Assembly (NCBI RefSeq): GCF_003219795.1
Contig: NZ_QJVC01000003.1
Location: 186,001 to 250,000 of the forward strand
Length of the DNA stretch: 64,000 nt
DNA from: Arthrobacter psychrolactophilus
GTDB lineage: Bacteria; Actinomycetota; Actinomycetes; Actinomycetales; Micrococcaceae
Reading direction: 5' to 3'
The translations under genes and the position numbers were made by a program. Position 1 is the stretch's first letter, and the number at the start of each line of letters is the position of its first letter. A model generated the notes under the pieces. It was not told the DNA's origin. It searched no databases and was given only the letters and a program-made list of their open reading frames with translations. Positions 8,895-17,273 of this stretch are shown one piece after another.

Positions 8895-10772
8895 ATGGCA
8901 CATAAAAACACCACCACACTCTTCCAAACGCTCAGCCGTTTGGCCCCGCAACTGCACCCCATCCGATGGCCGTTATTTTGGGGTTTCCTCTCAGCGTTGG
9001 CGGCAAGCGGTGTGGCTCTGGCCGTCCCGCAGATCTACCGCATCCTGGTGAACACGGCGTTAGTTCCCGGGAACGGGACGGGGGCGCTGTGGGTGGGGGC
9101 CGGCGTCGTACTGCTCTTAGGTGTGCTCGAGGCGGGACTCATCTCCCTGCGACGGCAATTTGTCATCGTCCCGGTCACGACGGTCGAAACCCGCATGCGC
9201 ACCTCGTTCTACGCGCATGTGCAGCGTCTCGCCGTCGAATTTCACGACCGCTGGGGTTCCGGGCAACTCCTGAGCCGGGCCATGAGCGACCTGAACTTCA
9301 TGCGCCGCTGGATGGCCTTCGGCGCGATCATGCTCGTCGTGACGGCCCTGACGGTGGTCATCGGCGTGGGGCTCATGTTCTCAATGAGTTGGGAGCTGGG
9401 ACTGATTTTCCTCGCCGCCGCCGCGCCGATCGCCATCTTTGGCTTCCGCTTCCGCCGCTCCTACGGGCGCGCGAGCCGCAAGAGTCAGGATCAGGCCGGC
9501 GACCTGGCCACCACCGTGGAGGAATCCGTCCACGGCATCCGCGTGCTCAAGGCCTTTGGTCGCGGCCGCGAGGCCCTCGATTCCTTCGAGGAGCAGGCGC
9601 AGGAGCTGCAGGCCACCGAGATTCACAAGGCCAAATCGCTCGCCGTCTTCTCGCTCGTGGTCACGCTGCTGCCAGAGTTGGCCCTTGGCGCGGGTCTCGT
9701 GGTCGGGATCCTTTTGGTCTCCAACGGCAGGCTCGACGTCGGAGCTCTCGTCGCGTTTTTCGCCACGGCTGCCGTCGTGGCTGGGCCAGTCGAGGCCATG
9801 GGACCGCTGCTGGCCATGACGTTCGCCGCCAAGACGGCGCTCGATCGGCACTTTGAGGTCATCGACTCCACCAACACCATCACCGATCCGGAACACCCGG
9901 TCCAGCTCGACACCGTGCGCGGAGAGCTGGAATTTCGCGACGTGCACTTCCGATTCCCAGACAGCCCCGAAGGCACCACGGATCTGCTTAACGGCGTTGA
10001 TCTAACCCTGCAGGCCGGCGAAACCATGGCCCTGGTCGGCATCACGGGCAGCGGCAAGAGCGCGCTCCTGAATCTGGTGCCGCGCCTCTACGATGTCAGC
10101 TCCGGCACCATTTCGCTCGACGGGGTCGATATCCGTCAGCTGTCCCTGAACGATCTGCGCCGCCACGTGTCCGTGGCGTTCGAGGACACCACGTTGTTCT
10201 CGCATTCGGTGCGCGAGAACGTGCTCCTGGGTGCCGCCGAACAAGGAGAATCCTCCCCGGAACTCAACGAGGCTGCGCTGGAACGGGCGCTCGAGGTGGC
10301 GCAGGCCGGATTCGCCCATACCTTGGCCGACGGCGTCGAGACCCTCATTGGCGAGGAAGGTCTGAGCCTTTCCGGCGGTCAGCGCCAACGTATTGCACTG
10401 GCGCGCGCCATCGCGGCCCGCCCTGCCCTGCTGGTGCTGGATGATCCGCTCTCTGCCCTGGACGTCAACACCGAGGAACGCGTCATGGATCGGCTGCGCG
10501 AGGAACTCGCCGGCACCACCACCTTGATCGTGGCTCACCGCCCGTCCACCGTGTCCATGGCTGACCGCGTGGCGCTGCTACAGGATGGCCGCATCACCGC
10601 CGTCGGCACGCACGCCGAACTCTTAGCCGGCAATGAGCACTACCGCTATGTACTCGCCAGCCTCACGGAGGAACCCCGAGATCTGGATAGTGACGCCGAA
10701 CTTTCCGGCGAGCCCTCCGATGAGCTCGGCGCCACACCACTGACACACAAGGACCAGGGAGCCGGCGCATGA
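8895..10772 (+). CDS. Heterodimeric ABC transporter, degenerate-site half
   Basis: A 625-residue half-transporter: type IV membrane domain (about residues 25-310) then an ATPase domain with Walker [10 protein letters not shown] and signature LSGGQRQR. Walker B ends [11 protein letters not shown], with Asp where the catalytic Glu should be. That is the mark of the degenerate site in heterodimeric exporters (TM287/288, BmrCD). The partner gene starts at 10769, overlapping this stop by four bases (ATGA). The iron box 130 bp upstream suggests an iron-linked substrate. Some transporters of this fold import siderophores (YbtPQ, IrtAB), so direction is open. The start has a poor ribosome site. Confidence 0.88.
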   Translation: MAHKNTTTLFQTLSRLAPQLHPIRWPLFWGFLSALAASGVALAVPQIYRILVNTALVPGNGTGALWVGAGVVLLLGVLEAGLISLRRQFVIVPVTTVETRMRTSFYAHVQRLAVEFHDRWGSGQLLSRAMSDLNFMRRWMAFGAIMLVVTALTVVIGVGLMFSMSWELGLIFLAAAAPIAIFGFRFRRSYGRASRKSQDQAGDLATTVEESVHGIRVLKAFGRGREALDSFEEQAQELQATEIHKAKSLAVFSLVVTLLPELALGAGLVVGILLVSNGRLDVGALVAFFATAAVVAGPVEAMGPLLAMTFAAKTALDRHFEVIDSTNTITDPEHPVQLDTVRGELEFRDVHFRFPDSPEGTTDLLNGVDLTLQAGETMALVGITGSGKSALLNLVPRLYDVSSGTISLDGVDIRQLSLNDLRRHVSVAFEDTTLFSHSVRENVLLGAAEQGESSPELNEAALERALEVAQAGFAHTLADGVETLIGEEGLSLSGGQRQRIALARAIAARPALLVLDDPLSALDVNTEERVMDRLREELAGTTTLIVAHRPSTVSMADRVALLQDGRITAVGTHAELLAGNEHYRYVLASLTEEPRDLDSDAELSGEPSDELGATPLTHKDQGAGA

Positions 10773-12631
10773 GCCGCAAAGACAAGCCTGCTAGGAACGC
10801 CACACCACAGGGCACCACAGATGAGGACCGCGTTGATCTCAGCCGGGACGACAGCCGCGCCGTACGCCAGCGCTCTGTCCGCCTGCTCGGCGCACTGCTG
10901 CGCCCGGTGCGGGTGCGTTTTGCCATCACGGTGGCCCTCGTGGTTCTCTCGCAGGCCGCCAAAGTGGCCGGGCCGCTGCTCATTGCCTTCGGCATCGACA
11001 CGGCGCTCCCCGCTCTAACTGCCACGCCCGATTCCGATCCCCTGCCCCTCATCCTGACCGGCGGTGGGTACGTCGTGGCCGCATTGCTCGCTTCCTGGCT
11101 GACCGCCGCCTACCTCACGGCCACGGCGCGCCTGAGTCAGGCCATGTTGCTGGATCTGCGGCTTCAGGTCTTCCGGCACACGCAGCGCCTGAGCATGGAA
11201 TTCCATGAAAGTTACACCTCAGGGCGCATCATCTCGCGCCAGACCTCCGATCTTGAGGCCCTGCGCGAGCTCCTCGATTCGGGTATTTCCTCGCTCGCCT
11301 CGGGCCTGGTGTTCATGGCGTTGACGGCCGTCTCGATCTTCTCACTCGACTGGATCACGGGCCTGCTGGTCATGGCCACCGCGATCCCGATGTTCCTGCT
11401 CTCGCGCTGGTATCAAAAGCATTCGCAGTCCGCCTACCGTTCCTCCCGCGTGGTCTCGGCCCGCTTGATCGTGCATTTCGTCGAGACCATGACGGGTATT
11501 CGCGCGGTCAAGGCCTTCCGCCGCGAGGACGCCAATGCGGCCCGCTACGACGAGCTCGCCGAGGACTACCGCCGGGTGACGGTGCGCTCCATCAACCTCA
11601 ACGGCGTCTTCCAGCCCGGCCTGGTGCTGATCGGAAACGTTGCCGTGGCCGTGGTGCTCCTGGCCGGTGGTTTCCGTGTGCTGCACAGTGCGCTCGAGGT
11701 GGGCGCTCTGCTGGCCTTGCTACTGGCGACCAAGCGGTTCTTCCAGCCCGTAAGCCAGATGGCCATGTTCTACAACTCCTTCCAGTCCGCCCAGGCCGCC
11801 TTGGAAAAGGTCTCCGGCCTGCTCGAAGAAGTCCCCACCGTGCGCCCTCCGCGCCACCCGGTCGCGCTCCCCCAGGCCAGCGGCGACATCCGATTCACCG
11901 ATGCCGAGTTCCGATATGGCACGGGTCCGGTGGTTCTGCCGCGCCTGAACCTACACATTCCGGCCGGTCAGACCGTGGCCGTGGTGGGTGCCACGGGCGC
12001 CGGAAAGTCCACCCTCGCCAAGCTCATGTCGCGCTTTTATGACGTCACGGAAGGCTCGTTAACGCTCGACGGCGTGGAATTGCGTGAGCTCTCCACCGCC
12101 GACTTGCGCCGGGCAATTGTCATGGTGACGCAGGAGGCGTTCTTGTTCAGCGGCTCCGTCGCCGACAATATTGCGCTGGGCAATCCCGCCGCGACGCGGG
12201 AACAGATTGAGGCGGCCGCCCGCGATGTGGGAGCCGATGATTTCATCAGGGCCCTGCCGGATGGTTACGACACCGATGTGAACAAGCGCGGTGGCCGGGT
12301 CTCCGCCGGGCAGCGCCAGCTCATCTCCTTTGCCCGCGCGTTCCTGGCCAATCCGGCCGTGCTGATCTTGGATGAGGCCACGTCCTCGCTCGATATCCCC
12401 TCCGAACGCATGGTTCAGAGCGGGCTGCAAAGGCTCTTGGGTGCCCAGGGTGCCGTGAGTGGGCGGACGGCGTTGATTATCGCGCACCGGCTCTCCACCG
12501 TGGCCATGGCCGATCGGGTGCTGGTGGTTCACGAGGGCAAGATCGTGGAGGATGGCTCCCCGGCCGAGTTGATTTCCGACGGCGGACGCTTCGCCAAACT
12601 CCATGGCGCCTGGCAGGACTCCCTCGTCTAA
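10769..12631 (+). CDS. Heterodimeric ABC transporter, catalytic half
   Basis: A 620-residue partner of the preceding protein. The membrane domain spans about residues 45-330; the ATPase has Walker [10 protein letters not shown], Walker [12 protein letters not shown] with the catalytic Glu, and an altered signature (RVSAGQRQ instead of LSGGQ). The altered signature here and the Asp in the partner's Walker B would form the same, inactive composite site, as known for TM287/288, which supports a true heterodimer. The N terminus is charged and hydrophilic. The gene ends four bases into a convergent TetR gene, a plausible regulator. Confidence 0.88.
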   Translation: MSRKDKPARNATPQGTTDEDRVDLSRDDSRAVRQRSVRLLGALLRPVRVRFAITVALVVLSQAAKVAGPLLIAFGIDTALPALTATPDSDPLPLILTGGGYVVAALLASWLTAAYLTATARLSQAMLLDLRLQVFRHTQRLSMEFHESYTSGRIISRQTSDLEALRELLDSGISSLASGLVFMALTAVSIFSLDWITGLLVMATAIPMFLLSRWYQKHSQSAYRSSRVVSARLIVHFVETMTGIRAVKAFRREDANAARYDELAEDYRRVTVRSINLNGVFQPGLVLIGNVAVAVVLLAGGFRVLHSALEVGALLALLLATKRFFQPVSQMAMFYNSFQSAQAALEKVSGLLEEVPTVRPPRHPVALPQASGDIRFTDAEFRYGTGPVVLPRLNLHIPAGQTVAVVGATGAGKSTLAKLMSRFYDVTEGSLTLDGVELRELSTADLRRAIVMVTQEAFLFSGSVADNIALGNPAATREQIEAAARDVGADDFIRALPDGYDTDVNKRGGRVSAGQRQLISFARAFLANPAVLILDEATSSLDIPSERMVQSGLQRLLGAQGAVSGRTALIIAHRLSTVAMADRVLVVHEGKIVEDGSPAELISDGGRFAKLHGAWQDSLV

Positions 12632-13254
12632 GAAACGGCCTCCGAGGGCTCTCCTGTGGTTCGAGAGCTTTCGTCATGCCGCAATTCGGCCACGAAGGGA
12701 CCCAGCAGCGTTTTGAAGTGGAGGTGGACGTCTTTGACGTCCTGTCCGGATTCGATCATGCGAGTTCCGGCGTGCACCACGGCGTTGATCAGCTCGGCGA
12801 GAGCCGTGGGGTCCGACACCCCGAGCTCGGTCAGCGCCGCGATGAGCGGTTCCTGCAGCTGCCGATGCATCCGGCCAGCCTGCTCATTGAGTTCCGCCCC
12901 GGGCGCGAGGGTTGCCAGCGCGGATCCCACGGCGTGCGCGCCCTCCGCCACGAGGTCAACGTTCGCGGTGGCATAGGCCAAAATGCTGTCGGCCTTCGTG
13001 GGCGCGGCAGCCATGGCACCGGTCACGCGCTCCGTCCAGCGCGGAAAAATATCGCGCACCAAGGCCTGCAACAGATCCTGCTGCGACGCGAAATATTGGT
13101 ACACGCTCGGCCGCGACAAGCCAGCACGCTGCGCCACCCCGGCCATGGTGGGCGCCGTCAACGTCTCCCGCAGCAGCTCGTGAGCCGCATCCAACAACGC
13201 CCGCTCCTGGGACGCACGATGCGCGGCCACCGTCGAGGCACTAATTTTTGGCAC
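12628..13254 (-). CDS. TetR/AcrR-family regulator
   Basis: A 208-residue TetR protein. The N-terminal helix-turn-helix is [28 protein letters not shown]; the helical ligand domain is unspecific. Start is GTG at 13254 with AAAGGA upstream. It converges on, and overlaps by four bases, the heterodimeric ABC gene, and its 5' end faces the FtsX/LolD-type operon whose promoter carries a TetR-type palindrome at 15217-15245. Control of either transporter, or of both, is possible. A half-site GATACTG occurs upstream of its own start (about 13298-13292), consistent with weak autoregulation. Confidence 0.85.
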   Translation of the reverse strand: MPKISASTVAAHRASQERALLDAAHELLRETLTAPTMAGVAQRAGLSRPSVYQYFASQQDLLQALVRDIFPRWTERVTGAMAAAPTKADSILAYATANVDLVAEGAHAVGSALATLAPGAELNEQAGRMHRQLQEPLIAALTELGVSDPTALAELINAVVHAGTRMIESGQDVKDVHLHFKTLLGPFVAELRHDESSRTTGEPSEAVS

Positions 13255-13298
13255 TTGAGGATCCTTTGCGTGGCGTCTGCTTAGCTAGCAACAGTATC

Positions 13299-13338
13299 GC
13301 GGACGACGGCGCACCTCTAGCCGGGCGCCGTCGTCCGC
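13299..13338. terminator. Strong hairpin terminator
   Basis: A 14-bp perfect stem (13299-13312 with 13325-13338) closes a 12-base loop. On the plus strand it is followed by TTTTC. On the minus strand it lies just beyond the stop of the ABC ATPase gene at 13355, for which it is the natural terminator, insulating the TetR gene. Confidence 0.7.
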
Positions 13339-13354
13339 TTTTCAGGTGGTCACC

Positions 13355-14053
13355 TTAGGCGACGGAGACCGGGGCGCTGAGCTTGCCGTCCACCATTTCC
13401 AGCACGCGGTCGCAGGCGCCGAGCACCTCGTGATCGTGCGTCACCATGATGGTGGCGACACCGTGCTCACGGCTCTCGCGGGCCAGCAGCTCCACGACCT
13501 CGTGGCTGCGGGCGCGGTCCAGGGACGCCGTGGGCTCATCGACGAGGAGGAGCTTGGCTCCCGAAACGAGGGCGCGCGCAATACCCACGCGCTGGCGCTC
13601 ACCACCGGAGAGCTGACCGGGACGGTTGCTGGCTCGGTGCGCCATGCCCACAGATTCCAGCAGCGGCAGCGGATCGAAGCTGCGCGGACCGCCGGAGAGC
13701 TTGTTGACCAGGCGCAGCTGATCGGCAGCTGAGAGTGCCGGGATGAGGTTGCCTGACTGGAAGACGAAACCAATGTTGGCCAGGCGGAAAGCGGCCAGTT
13801 TGCCCTGGCTCAGCCCGGCCAGCTCCTGTCCATTGACGCTCACGCTGCCCGAATCAGGAGCAGAAAGCGCTCCGGCAACGGCCAGCAGTGAGGACTTTCC
13901 GGAGCCGGAGGGGCCAACGATCGCGAGGAACTCCCCTGCGGCAACCTCAAGGTTGACGTTGTCGAGGGCGATGACCTTGCTGTCGCCGTCGCCCATTTCC
14001 AACATGGCATTGCGGATGGAGAGGGCTGTGGGTGCGGGTGTTTGCAGGGTCAT
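13355..14053 (-). CDS. ABC transporter ATPase, LolD/MacB type
   Basis: A 232-residue stand-alone ATPase of the LolD/MacB/DevA group: Walker A GPSGSGKSS, signature LSGGERQR, Walker B LLLVDEPTASLD, H-loop THDHE. Its start overlaps the stop of the FtsX-type permease by four bases, so the two are one unit. Such mechanotransmission-type systems export lipids, peptides or drugs, or control envelope processes. No periplasmic adaptor gene lies beside it, as is usual in Gram-positives. The hairpin at 13299-13338 ends the unit. Confidence 0.9.
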   Translation of the reverse strand: MTLQTPAPTALSIRNAMLEMGDGDSKVIALDNVNLEVAAGEFLAIVGPSGSGKSSLLAVAGALSAPDSGSVSVNGQELAGLSQGKLAAFRLANIGFVFQSGNLIPALSAADQLRLVNKLSGGPRSFDPLPLLESVGMAHRASNRPGQLSGGERQRVGIARALVSGAKLLLVDEPTASLDRARSHEVVELLARESREHGVATIMVTHDHEVLGACDRVLEMVDGKLSAPVSVA

Positions 14054-15192
14054 CGCTGGCCTCCGAGTGCGTTGAGCGGGTCAATTTTGGAAATGCGGAT
14101 CACGGCGATGGCCGCGCCCATCAGACCGAGGATGATGGTCAGTGCCGTGGCCGTGGCGATCGGGGCTGCCTCGAGGGCGAAGGGCATGGCGTCGGGCATG
14201 ATGGCGCCTAGGCCCAGCCCGGCGGCCAGACCCACGGCGGTGAAACCGATCAGGACAATCGCGGCCTGCGCCAAGCCGTCGCGGAGCAGGTAGCCCGCGG
14301 AGGCACCCATGGCACGAAGGACGGCGATCTCATGCTTGCGCTGAATGGTCCATACCGTGAAGAAGGCACCCACAACGAGCGCACAGATCGCGTACAAGAA
14401 CATTTGGATCATGCTCAGCGTCATGGTTTCGGCTTCATAGCCCGGGGAGGCGTTGAAGGCGGCCTTGAGCAGCTGACTGCTGGTGCCCGCGATGGCGTCG
14501 GCCGCCGCAAGGTCTAGCTTCACGCCGTCGTTCGCCTGAACGGCAACAACGCTGGCGGTGCTGAAATCAAGCGCGGACAGCTGCGCCTCGGTGGGAGCAC
14601 CGGGCAGGGCCTGTCCGGAGGCGATGAGCTGCCAGGTGTGCAACGGCAGGTACGCCACATCAACGTGGCCGAACGTGGCCTGGTTTTCGGTGAAGCCAAT
14701 GACCGTCAATTTGGTGTCAATACGGTCGAGCGTGACGACCGTGCCCAATTCGACGCCCTCGGCCTTCATGGTCGGCGAAACCACGATGCCATCGATGGCG
14801 CCTAGCCCGGCTCCCGAGGAGATGGCCGGGTCAAGGAACGTCCCCGGTTCGACGCCGAACAAGGTCACGTCGAGCTGAGTACCATCTTCGGCCGTGGTGT
14901 TAGCCATGCTGACGCCCATTTTCTCGGCGGCAGCCACGCCGTCGATGGTGCGCCACTCGGCCAGCTGCTGATCGTCAATCACGGACCGGGAGAAGGCGTT
15001 GTCCGTCTTGGTGCCCTCGTCGAAGGCAAACGCCGTGGCCGGCATCGACTTGAGACCGGAGACGCCGTCGTTGACGAGCCCAGAGGAGAGGCCTGAGAGC
15101 ATCACCATAAGCACGGCAATGAGCGCTATGACACCGCCCATCAGGGTGAAGCGGCCGCGGGCAAACCGCAGTTCGCGAAGTGCGAGGAACAT
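14050..15192 (-). CDS. ABC transporter permease, FtsX/MacB-like
   Basis: A 380-residue permease with the FtsX layout: one N-terminal membrane helix (about 15-40), a large extracellular domain with the VxVxTLFGVEPGTF block typical of MacB_PCD, and three C-terminal helices starting near LSMIQMFLYAICALVVGAFFTV, with the conserved RKHEIAVLRAMGAS loop. Start ATG at 15192 has AGGAC before it; a TTG 24 bases upstream lacks a ribosome site. The gene is preceded by a TetR-type operator, so expression is probably induced by a ligand of the neighbouring TetR protein. Confidence 0.88.
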   Translation of the reverse strand: MFLALRELRFARGRFTLMGGVIALIAVLMVMLSGLSSGLVNDGVSGLKSMPATAFAFDEGTKTDNAFSRSVIDDQQLAEWRTIDGVAAAEKMGVSMANTTAEDGTQLDVTLFGVEPGTFLDPAISSGAGLGAIDGIVVSPTMKAEGVELGTVVTLDRIDTKLTVIGFTENQATFGHVDVAYLPLHTWQLIASGQALPGAPTEAQLSALDFSTASVVAVQANDGVKLDLAAADAIAGTSSQLLKAAFNASPGYEAETMTLSMIQMFLYAICALVVGAFFTVWTIQRKHEIAVLRAMGASAGYLLRDGLAQAAIVLIGFTAVGLAAGLGLGAIMPDAMPFALEAAPIATATALTIILGLMGAAIAVIRISKIDPLNALGGQR

Positions 15193-15216
15193 TGATCGTC
15201 CTAATTTAGTGTCCAA

Positions 15217-15245
15217 AATGATACTGACACCGCGTCGGTATCATT
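15217..15245. promoter_or_regulatory. TetR-type operator upstream of FtsX/LolD operon
   Basis: A 29-bp imperfect palindrome: outer arms AATGATAC (15217-15224) and GTATCATT (15238-15245) are perfect, and inner arms GAC/GTC also pair. Size and form fit TetR dimer operators. It lies 25 bp upstream of the permease start. The TetR gene at 12628-13254 is the nearest candidate regulator. Confidence 0.65.
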
Positions 15246-15424
15246 CCAACATCTTGTCAGGAAGATTTCTGATACACCAACTTTTACCCCACACTTTTGA
15301 GCAAAGTCACCTTAGCTATGGCCACCCACGGGGCTCTGCTCCTCGGTCGGCCCGCTTTTTGCTGTTTGCCTCGCCAAAGTACGACGGCGCATCCCTCACC
15401 TCCCGCGTCCGCACGTTGACTCGC

Positions 15425-15464
15425 CAGATAACGCCGTTTAGAACGGTTTTAGGGGCGTTATCTG
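15425..15464. repeat. Extragenic palindrome
   Basis: CAGATAACGCC (15425-15435) and GGCGTTATCTG (15454-15464) form a perfect 11-bp stem around an 18-base loop. It lies between the retron reverse transcriptase stop (15544) and the ABC permease. It may be the retron operon's terminator (without a T run) or a REP-like dispersed palindrome. The rest of 15246-15543 shows no gene. Confidence 0.5.
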
Positions 15465-15543
15465 CTCACTGACCGCCGGGTCAAGCCATTCTGACGCCGC
15501 GAATCACATCGAGAGCCGTAATTCTCGACGCTTTCCTGCGTAT

Positions 15544-16854
15544 TCACCACTGGATACGATGAAATTCGCGCAACAGTTTGGCCCCTCGTTCGGGGTTGAG
15601 CGTCGCCACCCAAGAGATGCGCCCCAGCAGGTGTCCCCGGAAATCGGGATGCCCGTCCCAGTTTTGTGATTCCGGCCCGCGGGTGCGGCAATTGTGCAGA
15701 ATCGCCTTCAAACGGTCGACGTCGGACCTGGCCGGGTTGGTGCGTTGGTTCACCACAACGCTGGTCACACTTTGGCGGACGCTAGCCGGGCGCACCCGAG
15801 TTTTCAGGCGATTGATCCGGTGCCCATCGTCGCGAACGATGGCTGTGACAGCCGCAACGAAGGCGTCGGCACGGCGGGCAAGGTCCTTGCCACCACTGAA
15901 GGCGAGGTCGTCGGCGTACCGGGTGTACACGCCGTCGAACTTTTCACTCAGGCCAGCGAGCCGGGAGTCGAGCCGGCGCACGGAGAGGTTGGCCAGCATC
16001 GGCGAGGTGGGTGAACCCTGAGGAAGATGAGGTAGCGAGAGTGCCTGTCGCAGGGCAAAACGCTCCGCCGGATCGCCGCCGGGTGGCATGAGGGCAAGTA
16101 TGCGCGGTGGCACCCGATGCGTGCAGATCCCCGCCAGTCGGTGGGCCACGGCCTCGGGGAATCCGGCCTTCCGCAGGGCGCCAAAGACCTTGCCGGCGGT
16201 GACTTTGGCGAAGAAGCTTACGAGGTCGAGATTCATCACCACCTCTTGGCCAGTGTGCTGCGCGGCTCCTGTCACGGCACTGCGGCCCGGGACGAAGCCG
16301 TGCGCCGCGTCGTGCAGCTCAATGAGGTAGAGAAGTTTGTGCAGAATGATTCGCTGGATGGCCCGCAGGCGCGGAGCCGGGACCTCCAGCAGACGCGGCA
16401 GACGGCCCGGTCGCACGCGCCACTCGTAGCGATAATGCTGGAGTTTTCGTGTGGCCATGCGGTTCCAGTGGCGCGTGTCGGCGAACCATTCCAGTTCGCC
16501 CGGCGTGAGTTCGAGCAGGTGCGCAAGATCGCCGAGATTGTTGATCCGGGGCGTTTGGCGCGGCGCATTCTCCCTGGCCACCGCGGGCGCAAGCACGTAG
16601 TGGGCCAGGCGGATGGGTTTGCGCTGCTGGGCGGCCTTGGCCAGCGCCTCAACGAAGGGCTCGGCATGATGAATCCTAGCCGCCAGCTCACGCGGAGCAT
16701 CCACGGGCGCACGGAGATACCCTCGCAAAACGTCGCTGACAAGTGGCCCCAGCCAACGCCGGCGTGCACCTAAAACGTGCGCGCCAGCCGCCATGAGCGC
16801 AGCCTTGTTCCATTGCGGGGCGGCGAGGAAGGCCTGCGCGAGGGTCTCCGTCAC
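15544..16854 (-). CDS. Retron reverse transcriptase
   Basis: The protein (436 residues from the GTG at 16854) is a retron-type RNA-directed DNA polymerase. Motifs, counted from that start: AAHGFVPGRS (183-192), motif A NLDLVSFF (208-215), PQGSPTSP (278-285), catalytic YADDLAFSG (313-321), and VTSVVVN (363-369), the counterpart of the VTGL segment of retron enzymes. An N-terminal helical extension of about 140 residues recalls the long enzymes of myxobacterial retrons such as Mx162. There is no maturase or endonuclease domain, so it is not a group II intron protein. The open frame runs on to 17148, but that part crosses the msr-msd RNA locus and does not look like protein. Possible starts are GTG 16854 or TTG 16860, neither with a good ribosome site. 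It would copy the msd into branched msDNA. Confidence 0.88.
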   Translation of the reverse strand: MTETLAQAFLAAPQWNKAALMAAGAHVLGARRRWLGPLVSDVLRGYLRAPVDAPRELAARIHHAEPFVEALAKAAQQRKPIRLAHYVLAPAVARENAPRQTPRINNLGDLAHLLELTPGELEWFADTRHWNRMATRKLQHYRYEWRVRPGRLPRLLEVPAPRLRAIQRIILHKLLYLIELHDAAHGFVPGRSAVTGAAQHTGQEVVMNLDLVSFFAKVTAGKVFGALRKAGFPEAVAHRLAGICTHRVPPRILALMPPGGDPAERFALRQALSLPHLPQGSPTSPMLANLSVRRLDSRLAGLSEKFDGVYTRYADDLAFSGGKDLARRADAFVAAVTAIVRDDGHRINRLKTRVRPASVRQSVTSVVVNQRTNPARSDVDRLKAILHNCRTRGPESQNWDGHPDFRGHLLGRISWVATLNPERGAKLLREFHRIQW

Positions 16855-16932
16855 GGCCAACGTTGAAGGCCGGGGCGTGCGCTTAAGCGTTGCGGAGGCG
16901 GGAGTTATGTGGGCGATGTTTGGATTTAGGAC

Positions 16933-17100
16933 TGCGATGGTTTCTCCGATGACCTGGCTGTCTGTTCGGTTGCCCAGTTGCGCGGAGCGCAACGACGCAT
17001 CCGAGGTGCATGGATCAGGCAAAACTGCGTGCCCCGGGGTAACCCCGGGGAGGGATGGGCGCCGAAAGACGCTTCCCGCCTCATCGGAGAAACCATCGCA
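16933..17100 (-). ncRNA. Retron msr-msd RNA
   Basis: Read on the minus strand, TGCGATGGTTTCTCCGATGA (17100-17081) and its exact reverse complement (16952-16933) form a 20-bp perfect inverted repeat 128 bases apart, directly upstream of the reverse transcriptase. These are the a1 and a2 arms of retron RNAs. Between them are a GCGUC-UUUC-GGCGC hairpin, resembling the U-rich loops of msr recognised by retron enzymes, an 8-bp CCCCGGGG hairpin (about 17052-17034), and an msd-like half with a GUUGCGC-UCC-GCGCAAC hairpin inside an UUGCC/GGCAA stem. A possible -10 (TTAGCAT) lies about 10 bases before a1. The branching guanosine and exact msr/msd border cannot be fixed by eye. Confidence 0.82.
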
Positions 17101-17273
17101 TGCGCCCATGCTAACGGAAACAACAGTGTCCCCGCTCACAACCATCACGTGGACATTATGCTGCGGCGGGAATAGATCCGCACATGCAACCGCTTGCCGT
17201 TACTAGGACCATTTTTCTCACCGACGGCGTTGCTGGTGACAGAATGGGTCCTCCGGACTCTACGAAAGAAGCA

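Noticed and set aside
15544-17148. Group II intron reading of the reverse transcriptase
   Set aside because: No maturase X or endonuclease domain and no intron RNA domains follow; the short a1/a2 repeat just upstream fits a retron instead.
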